From Impatiens glandulifera (taxonomy: Eukaryota; Streptophyta; Magnoliopsida; Ericales; Balsaminaceae): a stretch of 64,000 nucleotides of DNA. Every line of letters starts with the position of its first letter. Within the stretch, counting starts at the first letter, position 1. The notes under the pieces were generated by a model. It saw only the letters and a program-made list of their open reading frames with translations, made no database searches and was not told where the DNA came from. Of the stretch, positions 21,110-34,195 are shown piece by piece. The translations under genes were made by a program, and so were the position numbers. The stretch lies in the NCBI RefSeq assembly GCF_907164915.1, contig NC_061862.1:124620641-124684640 (forward strand), read 5' to 3'.

Positions 21110-22232
21110 AATTGAAGCGAATATTTGGTCGTTTACTGATTGTCATTTTAAATTAATTAAATTAACATTTATTAATAAACGGAAAAAAAAAGAGGAAAAA
21201 AAATCTAGCCGGTAATTGAGGCGAAGAATTGTTCGGTTGCTGCATGTCATCTTCAATTAATTGAATTAATATATAATAAACGGAAAAATAAAATCCATGT
21301 CATTTTGGTCTTACATAGACGGGTAAGTGCCTTTACATGGTAGGCAAGCGGTCTTCTCATGGGTGGGTATGGGGGTTTTACATGAGGTTTTTATTATAAT
21401 TAATTCAAGCAAATATATCTTCGCTCATGAGGGTCTCAAGCCAAAAAAACTTAAATAAAAAAAAGGAAAAAAATAGAAAAGTAATTGAGGCGAAGATTTG
21501 TTCGGTTGCTGCATGTCATCTTCAATTAATTGAATTAATATTTAATAAATGGAAATATAAAATCCATGTCATTTTGGTCTTCACATAAACGGGTTAGTGT
21601 CTTTCCATGGCAGGCAGGCGGTCTTCTCATGGGTGGGTTGGGGGGTTTACATGAGGTTTTAATTAAAATTAATTGAAGCAAATATATCTTCGCTCCAGAG
21701 AGTCTCGAGGAAAAAAAATTAAATACAAAAATTAAATAAAAATTCCTTGACAAAAATTTTTTTTATTAATTGAAGCGAATATTATATCGCTGCATGTGTT
21801 TTTTAATAAATTAAATTAATATTTAATAAACGTAATATAATATCCCTGTCAATTCGGTCTTTACATAGACGTGTAAGTGTATTTTCATGAACGGCAGGCG
21901 GTCTTCTCATGGGTGGGTATGGGGGGTTTACATGAGGGTCATGGCAACGGGCGTGTAGATCTTCGCTCCCATCGTATCTCACCCTTCCCTCTGACACGGT
22001 CCCGGAGCGAAGATATCTTATCTGTTTATCATCTGAATATTATATTATTTCTTGGCGTTAACAGGCGCTTCCGTTAACGGCGTCTTGTGTGAACCCGGGC
22101 CTAAACCCGGATTCCGGATTCTCCCTCCTTCCGTCTCCTACCCAGATTGATTTATTATTAAAATAATAATGCTGCAATCTGATTGGTCCGCCACAGGGGA
22201 ACACGGCAATCGGTAGTAGAAGATCTGAACTG
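21110..22232 (-). repeat. Right terminal inverted repeat of MULE-1 (about 1.12 kb)
   Basis: Inverted copy of 116-1238. Homology begins near 21110 (an AAGCGAATATT motif) and runs to CTGAACTG at 22232. Chance frames mirror those of the left repeat. Confidence 0.9.
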
Positions 22233-22241
22233 CTTTGTTTT
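22233..22241. repeat. Right 9-bp target-site duplication of MULE-1
   Basis: CTTTGTTTT follows the last base of the right inverted repeat and matches the left copy exactly. Confidence 0.93.
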
Positions 22242-24150
<1,909 letters not shown>

Positions 24151-25550
24151 AGGTGGGACACATTGATGTGTTGTCGAATTTCATCCATTAGATATCATAG
24201 CAAATCCTTGTCATCGGCCAGTTGTAAATATCAGACGGAATATATATATATAGTCTTGTTTTGTAAAAATTTTAATTTTAATATTTATTAAATCAATTTT
24301 TTAATTAATTAATTTTATTAATTACATCACTTATTTCATTAATCAAAATACTAAAATATCTTATATTTTAAATTATTATTTTTTTATTTTATTTATATAT
24401 ATTAATATCATTTAAGTCTTTTTTATCAAAAATAATCTTTATTTCTTCCGAATCATCCCCATCATTAAATTTTTTCTCTCTTAATTTTTTTAAAAAAATA
24501 ATAAGGCCTATATATAAATGAATACTTTTTAAGAAATAAAGTTTAATTAAGTATGAAAATAAAGATAGAGGAGAATAAATTATTATTATTGTCAAAATCA
24601 TAATATTTACAACTCAAATCATCTTAATATTTTCTTTTATGTAAATGATCTATTCATTTTATTTAATGTGATTTAATAAAAACGAATTTTTCATTAAAAA
24701 AATGATATATTCATGGATTTATCAAGAGATATATTATTTGAAAAAATATATTTATCAAGATATATGATATTATCTCAAGATTGTCAAGATTTATGAATAT
24801 ATTTTTTAATGATATAATCAAGATTAAAATAATATAATTTTTTTTTTATAATTTATTATTAGGATAACTTAGAATATTATATAAATGAGAAAATAATACT
24901 TTGATTAGCAACTAGCATGAATAATCAAAAGATAGATATCATGGACTCATGGTCATAGCCACGTCAATGGATCGAGCCTTATCCTATTTTTATTTTGTAC
25001 ACGCTTCTCATAATTGCATATGATCATGTCTAAAGAATTTAATTTATTTTGTTTTGTTTTTAAATCAGCATGACTCTTATTACAAATAGAATTTGTGAAT
25101 ATATTTTAGACACCAACTCTCACCCACTTTATATGTCTAAAAATTAAAATTAAATCATTAAAATTAAGTATTTAATTCAGTGTCTACAAAACATTTATAT
25201 ACAAAAATTATGATAAACACTCTAATTTTAGTTATCCAATCCATGAATATTAAAATAATTATTTTAAATAAATAAATTTAATAATTAATATTATACAAAT
25301 TTGATTAATTATTTTATTAACTAAATCTCAATTAATTAAAATAAGTAAAAAAAAATAATTTGAAATAAATGTTATATTCATTTTATTCCAAATTAATTTT
25401 CAAAGGGTCAAATAATTAAATAAATAATTTGAGAGGAATGTTGTATCCATTTAAATTCCAAATTAATTATTTATAAAGCCCAAAAAATATGCAAAAACAA
25501 AATAAATAGGCAAAATAAATATTTATATCTATTTAAATATATTATATATT
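24151..25550. other. AT-rich intergenic DNA
   Basis: Nothing recognised. Short Lys/Ile/Asn frames only. Confidence 0.6.
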
Positions 25551-25559
25551 CTGTAGGTT

Positions 25560-28110
25560 GAAAATAAAGTCAAAAGAAGTGAAGAAAAACTAATTTTAAA
25601 CAAACTTCAAGGCTAAAAAAGGGTTGTGATCCAATACAGTCAAAAATAAGATAAATGACTGCTGCAACTGATTCCATGACCATTGAATGAGCGCTTGAGT
25701 CTCATCCAACGCATAAGAGCAAGTCGCGTCACTCGCTGTAACGAAAGGAAGGCGCTTCCGCGTAACACAAGATCAACTAACGTGCGCTTCCGCGCAACAC
25801 AAGATCAACTAACGTGCGCTTCCGCGCAACACAAGATCAACTAACGTGCGCTTTAACATCGTTATCCCGAACACGAATGGAACACTTAAAGGCAATGGAC
25901 CGCTGCGCCCAAACGTGTTTTCGCATTTTGGCTCAAAATGACAACGTTTCAGCCTCGAATTGTCGCCTTTCTCGCGAAGAACAAGATAAACATGGGCCGA
26001 AACTTTTAATTATTCAAAAAAGGAATTTTGTCGATGATTTAAAGACTGAAATGATCACCCTAACATGGTGATCATTTTGCCTACGATTATAGGGACAATG
26101 ATGTCCTAATTGGATAAGAACGATCAAATACAGACAAAAATCATTAATGGTCTATGTGAAATTCGATCCACTTGATCATCTAACCGACCTTAGTTGACTA
26201 TAAATAGCCCTCCTCAAGGAAAACGAAACTAAGGATGATCACACTGACTCTCCAATCCAAACTTTACATAATCCATCATTAAAAATTTCCCAAACTTTAA
26301 AAATTTTAGAAATTTTGTGTAAGGCTCTAAAATTCATCTCTGGATCATCACAAAGCTTCCTAAAAAGTTCAGGAATGTTCTCCAACTCACAATAAATTTT
26401 AATTAATATTGTAATTCAAGTTACAAATTCTAATTGAAATTTTTACATTTCAATTCAACTAGTCTTGAATATTGTTTGATTATTCGTTTTCTTTATTTGA
26501 ATTCGATCCTAAAATAAATTCAAAGATTTCTACTGAATTCCATTTGAACGAATCAAGCTGAATCAAAAACACGTAAATTTAATTTTGAAAAACTTCAAAA
26601 TTGAGTTTTTGTTCTTAAGCTCTAGCTCAAAAACTCCGATTTAAAAAGCTTTCTAACATCTTTTAAAAGATGTTGGAGTAAATTTAAATAAATTTCAATC
26701 AGTTTTAAACATATTAATTAGTTAAAACTGATAGCCAATATTCATGTTTTTGGTCTTGTTTGATTCTAACGTATATATGGAAGCGGTTGCTAAGCTTTAA
26801 TTGCGGAATCAAATCCCAAAAATTAAAAACCTGAATTTTACCCCAAAACTGTTTGAATCAAATTCAAAATCATCCCGATCGATTGAAATATCGGGATGAT
26901 GTTAAAAACGATTATTGAGATTAGATGAAGCTTCTCATGACCTTCGATTGAAGGATGTAAGCTTCTATCAAAATTCCAAAATCAGCAGTTTGATGTTCTT
27001 GACGTCAGATCGAGAATTACAGGCATCCGACATAGTATCTTAGCCTGGGTCTGGTTGTCGACCGAGAAACCAATCGTCCCATGCACCCGACCAAGGAAAT
27101 TCACCTTGACATGGAGTTCGACCGAGAAAGCCATCAAGCGTCTGACCGAGAAGTCTTCACCTCGATCGAGAAACATTGCACCCAACCAAGAAAATCAAAA
27201 AGACATGGTCCTCGACCGAGAGATGACACACGCGACCGAGAATCCTTTCTCCACATTGACCGGGTAACCACATCTGTTGTCTTCGGGTTAAAACTGACTT
27301 GGACACATGCCTAAGAGCCTATTTGTGTGGGGTTTTTAAATTTTTAATTATTTTTTAACAATTAAAGGCCCTAAACTATTTTTAATAAATTCGAAAAATA
27401 TATAAAACGATTTTAAAACATTTTTATAATATTTTTATAATTATTTTTTGATAAAGGTCTATTTGGATTTATTTTTAAATTTTAATCCCTTAAACTGATA
27501 TTTTTCAGGTATTTTCCTCAATAACTTTTGACATCAATCGAATCGAATGTATCAGTAATTAAATATTATTTCATAACTTTAAATGTAAGAAAAATTCATA
27601 CATATGTAAAACATGAAAAATAATTGGTTAAATAAAATATAATAAAAATCAAACTTTCAAATAAATAGTCAAAATTTTATGAATTAGAGACCGTTTTTAA
27701 CTGATACCAAGGATATAGTGCGAATCCCTTTTTCAAGTATCACCAAACATTGAACTTTAAAGAATATCTGATCAAATATATGTTTAAATACGTATACAAA
27801 ATGTTATATTGATTTAAAAAATAATCTATTGACGATTTTTTATTCAAATAAAGAATATTTTAAATTAATTATTTTTAATTAACACATATTTCTTTTAATC
27901 AAATTGTTATTTGATTATTTTAAAATTTAGAAGATTATTTAGAATTGATTATAAAAATTATTTATTGTTATAATTAATTTTAAATATTAAAATATATTTT
28001 TGTATAAATCTTTAAAATATTATTTTATTAAAAAAAATTAAACACGTAAACTAATGTTAAAATTTCGAATCTCGGATTTTTTACGAACAAGGAATTTTCG
28101 GGTGATACAA
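25560..28110. mobile_element. Retroelement-like remnant (possible LTR), boundaries unclear
   Basis: GC-richer than the flanks. It contains a 32-bp tandem array (25752-25847), a TATA-like CTATAAATAG near 26200 in a promoter-like setting, and a degenerate array of CGACCGAGAA motifs (27058-27260). No gag or pol coding and no second LTR were found. A solo or truncated LTR is a guess from composition and layout; a non-autonomous element is equally possible. Confidence 0.3.
25752..25847 (+). repeat. 32-bp tandem repeat, three copies
   Basis: Units starting GCGCTTCCGCG and ending CAACTAACGT occur at 25752, 25784 and 25816, followed by a partial fourth (GCGCTTTAAC). Confidence 0.95.
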
Positions 28111-28911
28111 CTTCCATATTTTTTATTTTTTTTTGAAATTGTATTACATGGATCTTCGCAAAAATCACTTACAATGTAAAAAAAAAAATAATTAATACAT
28201 AACAATTTTGTAAAGAGTATTTCTTCTTAATTATGTGTACCATCCTAATTATTTCTTAAATTTAAAGAAAATTATATTTTGATTATTAAGCGCCTTATTA
28301 TAAATATTTAATAATTAGTTGGATAAATGATATAGAAAAATAACAAATTTAGTACACAAAATGTCACAATTGAACATTTGTACTCAATACAATTTTTAAT
28401 TTAAAACATAGTTAATAATATTATAACTCAATCATGGAATGATTAATTAATTGTTCAATAAATATCATTTAAAAAAAGTATTCATTTGTATTTATTATAA
28501 AAATTACAACTACTTAAAATATTTTTGTTTCGAAGAAATGCCAATAAGAGAAATTTCATAGAAAAACACAAAGTTTGATTCATAATTATCAATATTCATT
28601 TTAAAAAGAAAAATTACAACACAATACATTTTTACCCTACTTTGTTTTGGAAGATGGCTAGTTATATTCATTTAAAAAAAGAAAAATTACTTCATATTTT
28701 TTTTAATCTATTTTATTTTATAGAAATGATATACATCATAATTTTACTATTGACTTTTGTTTTTGTCTAACATTGGCCTTGTTTCCTTTAATTTAAATAA
28801 AAAATTAATCGTGGTAAAAATCGACTTACAAACACAAAAAAATTAAGAGTTCGATTTCAACTAGAAACACTTTGAGTTGAATAGGATTTGTTAGGTTAGT
28901 TCTCCTTCATT

Positions 28912-28912
<1 letters not shown>
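28111..28912. other. AT-rich intergenic DNA
   Basis: No feature recognised before the (TA)n that borders the viral insert. Confidence 0.6.

Positions 28913-28984
<72 letters not shown>
28913..28984. repeat. (TA)n tract at the lower viral junction
   Basis: About 72 bp of TA repeats directly abut the truncated RT start and add a spurious Tyr-Ile tail to its frame. Confidence 0.97.
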
Positions 28985-28988
<4 letters not shown>

Positions 28989-31900
28989 CTTATTAATCCC
29001 TTCTGTAGAAGTGTATCTATCTCTTTTTTGCATAATTCTAGATATTCTGAATTCATTTGGCAAGGTCTTGCCTTTGTAGGAATATTCTTTTCATTAAAAG
29101 CTTCCTCATATGGTAGTGAAACTATATGTTTCTTTCTATCCCAAAATGCATTAGGATGTTCATTACAAATATCTATTGAAAGTTGGTCTTTTAGCAGAGC
29201 TATTTTTTCTTGTAATTTAGGATTTTCTAGTTGTTCATCTATTGTTATTAGACTTATTTCTTGCTTTAGAAAATATATTTGATCTTGTTTTGCTTTGATA
29301 TTATCATATATACTATGTAACATTTTAGTAAGCGGTTCTACAATAAATTCTAGAAAAATATCATGTTTCTGGAAGGTTCCTGTAATACCTTTATTATTAA
29401 TCATCTTAATAGGGTAGATTGTGTTTAAAAATGGGGTTCCAAGTATGACCTGATTTGATATATCTTTAGCAAGTATAAAGCTCTGAGGAATGCATTTATT
29501 ATCAGTACATATATAAGCTTTTGGAAGTTTATATTGGATTTGGAGTTTATCTCCCCCTGCATGCCACAGGGTATGACTTGTTTTATGAAAATACCTAGTA
29601 GGGATTAGTCCTTCCTGAATAACATTTAAATCTGCTCCGCTATCAACAAGAGCAGTAAATGATCTTGTATAATGATTATCTATTAGGAGAGATATTTTTA
29701 TGTGCCATTTTTGGGATTTAACCATTTCTATTGTGGATAAAAAATTTTCTGAGAAGATATTTTCTTCAATTTCTACTTTGTTGTCATTATAGTGATTTTT
29801 TTCGTTATGGTTATCCTCAAGCTTAGTTATTCTAGACTCTTGTATAATATTCTTCTTTTTTAATATCTTAATTTCTTCCTTTAAATTATTAATTTCTTTG
29901 TAAAGATTTGTGAGTGTTGTATTCTCTTCTTTATTTTGAATCTTGTGTCTGAGTTGATTCATTACTTCACTCATAGTGTAAGATTTATTATGATTATTAT
30001 AATTGAATCTCTTTTCTTCGGGCTCTTCATCTTTAGAGGATGAAGTTCCTTCTTCAGAATTAAACTGATCTATGATCTGCATTCTTAATTCTGGATCTTT
30101 GATGGCTTTTAGTAATTCAAAAGCATGATTTGATGTTAAAACATTAACTTTCATATCTGAAAATTGAGATATGATTCTATATAATTCTGATTTGTCAATA
30201 TTTTGATCTAGGTTATTTGTTTCCTTTTTAGGACAACTTAATCCTGATCGGCAAGGCTCACATTCAGAGTCTTCCGAGCTTGATTCCGAAGTATTTTCAT
30301 TATATAGGTCATCTATTTCAGAATCACTAGGTATTGAATCTGAACCAGATTCTTCAGATTCTGAGTTTTGTAAAGTTTGTATTATTAATCTTTTTGTGTC
30401 TTCTGGGATTTCAAGATTATTAATTTTTTTCTTTGCCCAACAGAATTTTGAGGTGTGTCCTAATTTTCCACAGTTGTAGCATTTCTTACTATTTTTGAAA
30501 TTTTTTGACTTGTTTTTAACCTTTTCTTCCCTCCTCTCATTTTTTATGTCCGAGTACTTTCGGAATGGTTTTCTATATTTATGAAATTTATTATATTTCA
30601 CCCTTTTCTCTTTTCTAGATGTAGGACTATCTATTCCAAATTGTTGGCAAAATTGACCTAATTGTTGTTTTTCATTTTGACTCTGTCTTTTAATTTGTTG
30701 GTTTAACCTTATTTCATTACATAAGGCTAGTCCTTCCTGTATACAGGTATCTATTAATACACCATATGTATAATTTTCATATGGTATCATTGAATGACTC
30801 TTTTTGAGATTTCTTCTAACCCTTTCAGCAAATAAGCTAGGGAGGCCATCTATAAATTTGGATTTCCAATGTACATTATTACATTCTGGTAGTTCCATTA
30901 CTCTACTTAGAAAGGTATCTTTGTACCATCTAAAATCCGAGAGTGTCTTGCACCTTAGGTTTTGTAATAATGTTCTAATTGTATCACTATTATCACTGAA
31001 CCTTCCCGTGAAGTGTTCAATGATGTTAATTGCTAATGTATAAACTGCATGTTCAGTTAGGCTATTGTTTTCTTGTTTTACAGTGTTAAGAATAGAATCT
31101 CTATTTTCTTGGGAAAAATAATTATCCCACCAGCCCTTTAATTGTCCAGTGAATCCGGCAACAATCATTGTTGCTATAGTTTTATCACTATTTTTACTAT
31201 TTTTACAAACTGTTGAGTACATTAGCATCCTATGTACTGTATTATAAATTTGTTTGTTTGAATATCCATCAATATTCCATTCATAGATTTTGTTTCCTGA
31301 ATAACTAATATCAATTGTATCTGTGTATTCTTCATGTAAAACATCCATTGGTGTTGGTCTATTGTAGTAAAATTTACTTTGTATAGGTTTATCAGCCCAT
31401 TTATCTATTTTATTAATATGATCTCTATTTTCCTTGTCTAAGGTTTTAATGCTTAGCTTGCTAAATTTTTCTTCAAGAATTTTTTCAAACTCTTGCATTG
31501 GCCTTAGTTTGAAATCAGATATGATTGGAGGTGGTTGGAAAGTTGGTAAAGCTTCTTTTTCTTTTGGAATTATTTTTGACGTTCCTGGTTTGATTTCATT
31601 TAAGGATTTTATTAATTTTTCAATCTTATTTTCCATGGATTGTAACTGTTCTCCTAGAATATTTAGGAACAGACTTGTGTAGTTTTGTTGTTCAAACATA
31701 TTATTGATATGTTTGCATGTTATTGGGAGCGTATCATTTTCAATTAAATTTTTGTATGGCGCGAAATTTAATATTTTTTCTCCCTTTTCAATATGGAAAG
31801 GTTGTTGGGGTGGATATGTACCTAGATAGGTTTTTCCTGATTCTAATTTGAAAGTTCTTTCAATTACCGAAATATAACTTTTAACATAGGTGCTTATGAA

Positions 31901-32101
31901 CCAAGAGGTAAAAGGAATTAAAGCATTTTTCGCAGTACAAAACTCATAAAATTCTTTTTCGAATTGTTTTATTTCGTTGGTGTGAAAACTTTCAAAAAAC
32001 CATTTTCTGAATTGGGTATATCCCGGATTTTTGAATTCATTTGAAATTATTTTTCTGGCTGTAGAGCCAGTATTGAAATCTATTTTGGGTGTATTAATCA
32101 T
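28985..32101 (-). pseudogene. Viral capsid-protease-RT polyprotein, truncated in RT
   Basis: An open frame of about 1,040 viral residues starts one base after the movement-protein stop. The first 530 residues are capsid-like, with Glu/Lys-rich stretches. A CCHC zinc knuckle (CYNCGKLGH) lies near residue 541, a retroviral-type aspartic protease motif (LVDSGAD) near 817, and the RT start (NSEYLELCKKEIDTLL) near 1015. The frame then runs into the (TA)n tract, so polymerase motifs are lost here. The rest of RT is at 35286-36170. No internal stop is seen. The capsid packages the genome and the protease matures the polyprotein in the family. Confidence 0.9.
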
Positions 32102-33196
32102 TTAAATAGAAAAGTTCATTTCCGACATTGTCGGTTCAGGTTCATTTAGAGTTTGAGTGTTATTTTCCCTAACAATATTTTGTCTGTTGATATATAATCT
32201 TTCTGTAATTGGAGTTGAATCTTCTGAAAACGTTGATTCCCTTATTTGAGAGGTGGATGCCCTAGAGGGATACTCAACCTTATAATCTAATGGTGAGATA
32301 TATGATTTGATAGAGCTATGTCTTTGTATTGGACATAACTTTAGGTTTGTGTCAAATCTTACTTCGACACTTCCTTCCTCACTTTGACAGATATCTAATA
32401 TATTATTATGATTCTGGACCTGTGGTTTTACAGGTACAGCTTGTTCTATTTTCCAGTTGTCTGGGAACGATATTTCTTCCCATTTAATTGGTCTCCTACT
32501 AGTTATGTTTGATTTATCACAATTTGTTTGTATTAAAATTGTCTCATTATTGGGTTTGTCCATTATTCTACAAAGGGGATTTAAAGTGAATAATGGTTTA
32601 TAATATATTCTATAACAAACACACATTACTTCCGATCCGGGAGCATAATTATATCCATGTGTTTTAACATTTAATGTTAGGGAGTCAGTTATATTAGCGT
32701 CAGATAAAGATAATTGTAAGTTTGGAAAAACGTTAAAATAAACTGGTCCTTGAGCTAAACTGGACTGTATTATTCCCATTAGGGATTGTTTCCAATTTAG
32801 GTTTCTTCCATCTCTTAGGGCTGCCATAAAGCTCTCTGGTAAACCTTCTAAGGTTAAAGGTTTAAATGCCACCTGCACTAGTCCTATATGTAGAAATTTA
32901 TAGGATCGTTTATAATATGCTATATCCATATCTGATAGTAGTTTTATGACCATATCACTATTATCTAGTGAAACTGACTCTTCAGTAGTTTTTATTACTT
33001 GTTTTAAACCCATTTTCTCAAATGTTCCTAATTGATATATCAATCTAGGTTCAACTTTTGGAATTGTCCACTTATTTAGGAGATCTAAATCCTTAGGAAT
33101 ATCATACTCCTCTTTTTTTGTATTCTTAATGTTTTTATTTCTTGAAATGATGTTCATTAGATTCATGATTAGTAAGGTGTGTTGATCATTCTGCAT
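32102..33196 (-). CDS. Viral movement protein
   Basis: The frame is open from 33280, but the first 28 codons cover the tRNA primer site, so I prefer the ATG at 33196 (MQNDQH), giving about 364 residues. The core GLVQVAFKPLTLEGLPESF and the following FPNLQLSLSDANI match the caulimovirid/30K movement-protein family, which opens plasmodesmata for cell-to-cell spread. It stops (TAA) immediately before the polyprotein ATG. The frame is intact, but no functional virus is implied because the rest of the genome is interrupted. Confidence 0.88.
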   Translation of the reverse strand: MQNDQHTLLIMNLMNIISRNKNIKNTKKEEYDIPKDLDLLNKWTIPKVEPRLIYQLGTFEKMGLKQVIKTTEESVSLDNSDMVIKLLSDMDIAYYKRSYKFLHIGLVQVAFKPLTLEGLPESFMAALRDGRNLNWKQSLMGIIQSSLAQGPVYFNVFPNLQLSLSDANITDSLTLNVKTHGYNYAPGSEVMCVCYRIYYKPLFTLNPLCRIMDKPNNETILIQTNCDKSNITSRRPIKWEEISFPDNWKIEQAVPVKPQVQNHNNILDICQSEEGSVEVRFDTNLKLCPIQRHSSIKSYISPLDYKVEYPSRASTSQIRESTFSEDSTPITERLYINRQNIVRENNTQTLNEPEPTMSEMNFSI

Positions 33197-33202
33197 AACT
33201 AC

Positions 33203-33220
33203 CCTCTGGCTCTGATACCA
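33203..33220 (-). promoter_or_regulatory. tRNA-Met primer-binding site of the pararetrovirus
   Basis: The minus strand reads TGGTATCAGAGCCAGAGG, complementary to the 3' end of plant initiator tRNA-Met. It marks the minus-strand DNA start point and the conventional zero of caulimovirid maps. Confidence 0.9.
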
Positions 33221-33496
33221 TAATATTTTTAGGATCGAATATAAAATTAAAACATACAAAGAAAGTCTGAAGAGGGACAACTTATGGGTTTAGGATAATA
33301 GAAATGCCTATCAACCAATTATAATACTTAACTTCAATTTAAAGTTCCAAAGTGTCCAACATGCCTAAAACAGTGGCTCAATAGGACCAAACAGGAACAC
33401 AAAATTAAAGTACCATATTATAAAAGGGATCGACATTTCAAATCCATGCCAGATGTCCATTCAAAACTTCTAAGATAAGCTTTAATTTTTTATTAA

Positions 33497-33500
<4 letters not shown>

Positions 33501-33530
<30 letters not shown>
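33501..33530 (-). repeat. Poly(A) run in the viral leader
   Basis: About 30-32 T on the + strand, that is A on the viral sense strand, roughly 240-270 nt after the expected transcription start. It could be a simple-sequence expansion or a copy of a polyadenylated transcript end. Confidence 0.85.
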
Positions 33531-33533
<3 letters not shown>

Positions 33534-33796
33534 AAGGGTAGTTAGCGGTCATGATCAACACCTAATTTGATTAGCCTATTAGGCTTGACATTTAAAGCAA
33601 ATAATCAAATATGTAGTAAGATTTGGAACGTACCCGGGAATGAAGGTTAAACACACTGTCCTCCAAACTTTTATTGATGATGCTTCAAATTTATTACAAC
33701 TGGATGATGGTGCTAGAGAGTACAATAGAGAGAGAGAGAGTACAATACAGATTTCAGGGGTCGTTTTCGCCTCCCCTTCCAACCCAACATAAACAA

Positions 33797-33806
33797 CTAT
33801 TTATAG
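33797..33806 (-). promoter_or_regulatory. TATA box of the viral genomic-RNA promoter
   Basis: The minus strand reads CTATAAATAG, about 580 bp upstream of the primer-binding site. This fits the single long-leader transcript of caulimovirids. Confidence 0.65.
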
Positions 33807-33970
33807 TAAAACATTTAAATAAAAGTTAAAAACTTGAACAGTGATTCCCAGGATTCCCGGGATAAGTTTCTTCCCGCAAATTACGGATCTTGTCTTCTTC
33901 TGCCGCAAACAGTACCTCCCAGGATTCCCGGGATAAGTTTTTTCCGCATCTTTCGGATCTTGTTTCTCTT

Positions 33971-34195
33971 TTAAATTTTGAACTGGCTGGATGATGATGA
34001 TCCAACGTCTTTTTTTGAAATTTTTTCAACCAAGGTATCTTTGATTGCTTCGAAAATGTCTTCAATGGCGACATCACTTTGAGCGTCTTGAAGATAATCG
34101 GATGCCATAGTTGAGTCTGATTTGTTTGATTTATTATCATCTTCAAATTTAGACATAAAGTCTTTCTTCATTTCTTCAATATATGCAGATATCAT
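33971..34195 (-). CDS. Small acidic viral ORF, 74 residues
   Basis: Starts with an ATGA overlap with the stop of the preceding ORF. It is rich in Asp, Glu, Lys and Ser, with a helix-like segment (IEDIFEAIKDTLVEKI). The tight ATGA coupling supports it being a real viral gene or the remnant of a longer one. Function unknown; a virion-associated or coiled-coil role is only a guess. Confidence 0.45.
   Translation of the reverse strand: MISAYIEEMKKDFMSKFEDDNKSNKSDSTMASDYLQDAQSDVAIEDIFEAIKDTLVEKISKKDVGSSSSSQFKI

Larger units (their letters stand above)
116..22232. mobile_element. Giant Mutator-like element (MULE-1), 22.1 kb, apparently complete
   Basis: The ends are inverted repeats beginning CAGTTCAGATCTTCT, and 9-bp direct repeats (CTTTGTTTT) lie immediately outside both ends. 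This is the target-duplication length typical of Mutator-like elements. Inside are a FAR1/MuDR-type transposase, a BRCT gene, two Ulp1 protease genes and a DUF7745-like gene. Ulp1-carrying MULEs are known in plants (Kaonashi-type and melon CUMULE elements), but this one is unusually long and carries two Ulp1 copies. The inverted repeats are nearly identical, which suggests a fairly recent insertion. The transposase looks intact, whereas both Ulp1 genes and the BRCT gene show one disabling change each, so autonomy is plausible but unproven. Confidence 0.93.
33221..33970 (-). promoter_or_regulatory. Viral intergenic leader
   Basis: Non-coding region between the accessory ORFs and the primer site. 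It holds the TATA box (33797-33806) and an A-run on the minus strand (33501-33530). A near-repeat of CCCAGGATTCCCGGGATAAG occurs at about 33846-33865 and 33918-33937. Frames inside (33579-33782, 33826-34146) look like chance. Confidence 0.7.

Noticed and set aside
25814..26071. 85-codon frame
   Set aside because: It begins within the 32-bp tandem array. No family features or splice context.
33197..33280. Upstream start for the viral movement protein
   Set aside because: These 28 codons overlap the tRNA primer-binding site, which belongs to the non-coding leader. The ATG at 33196 follows it.
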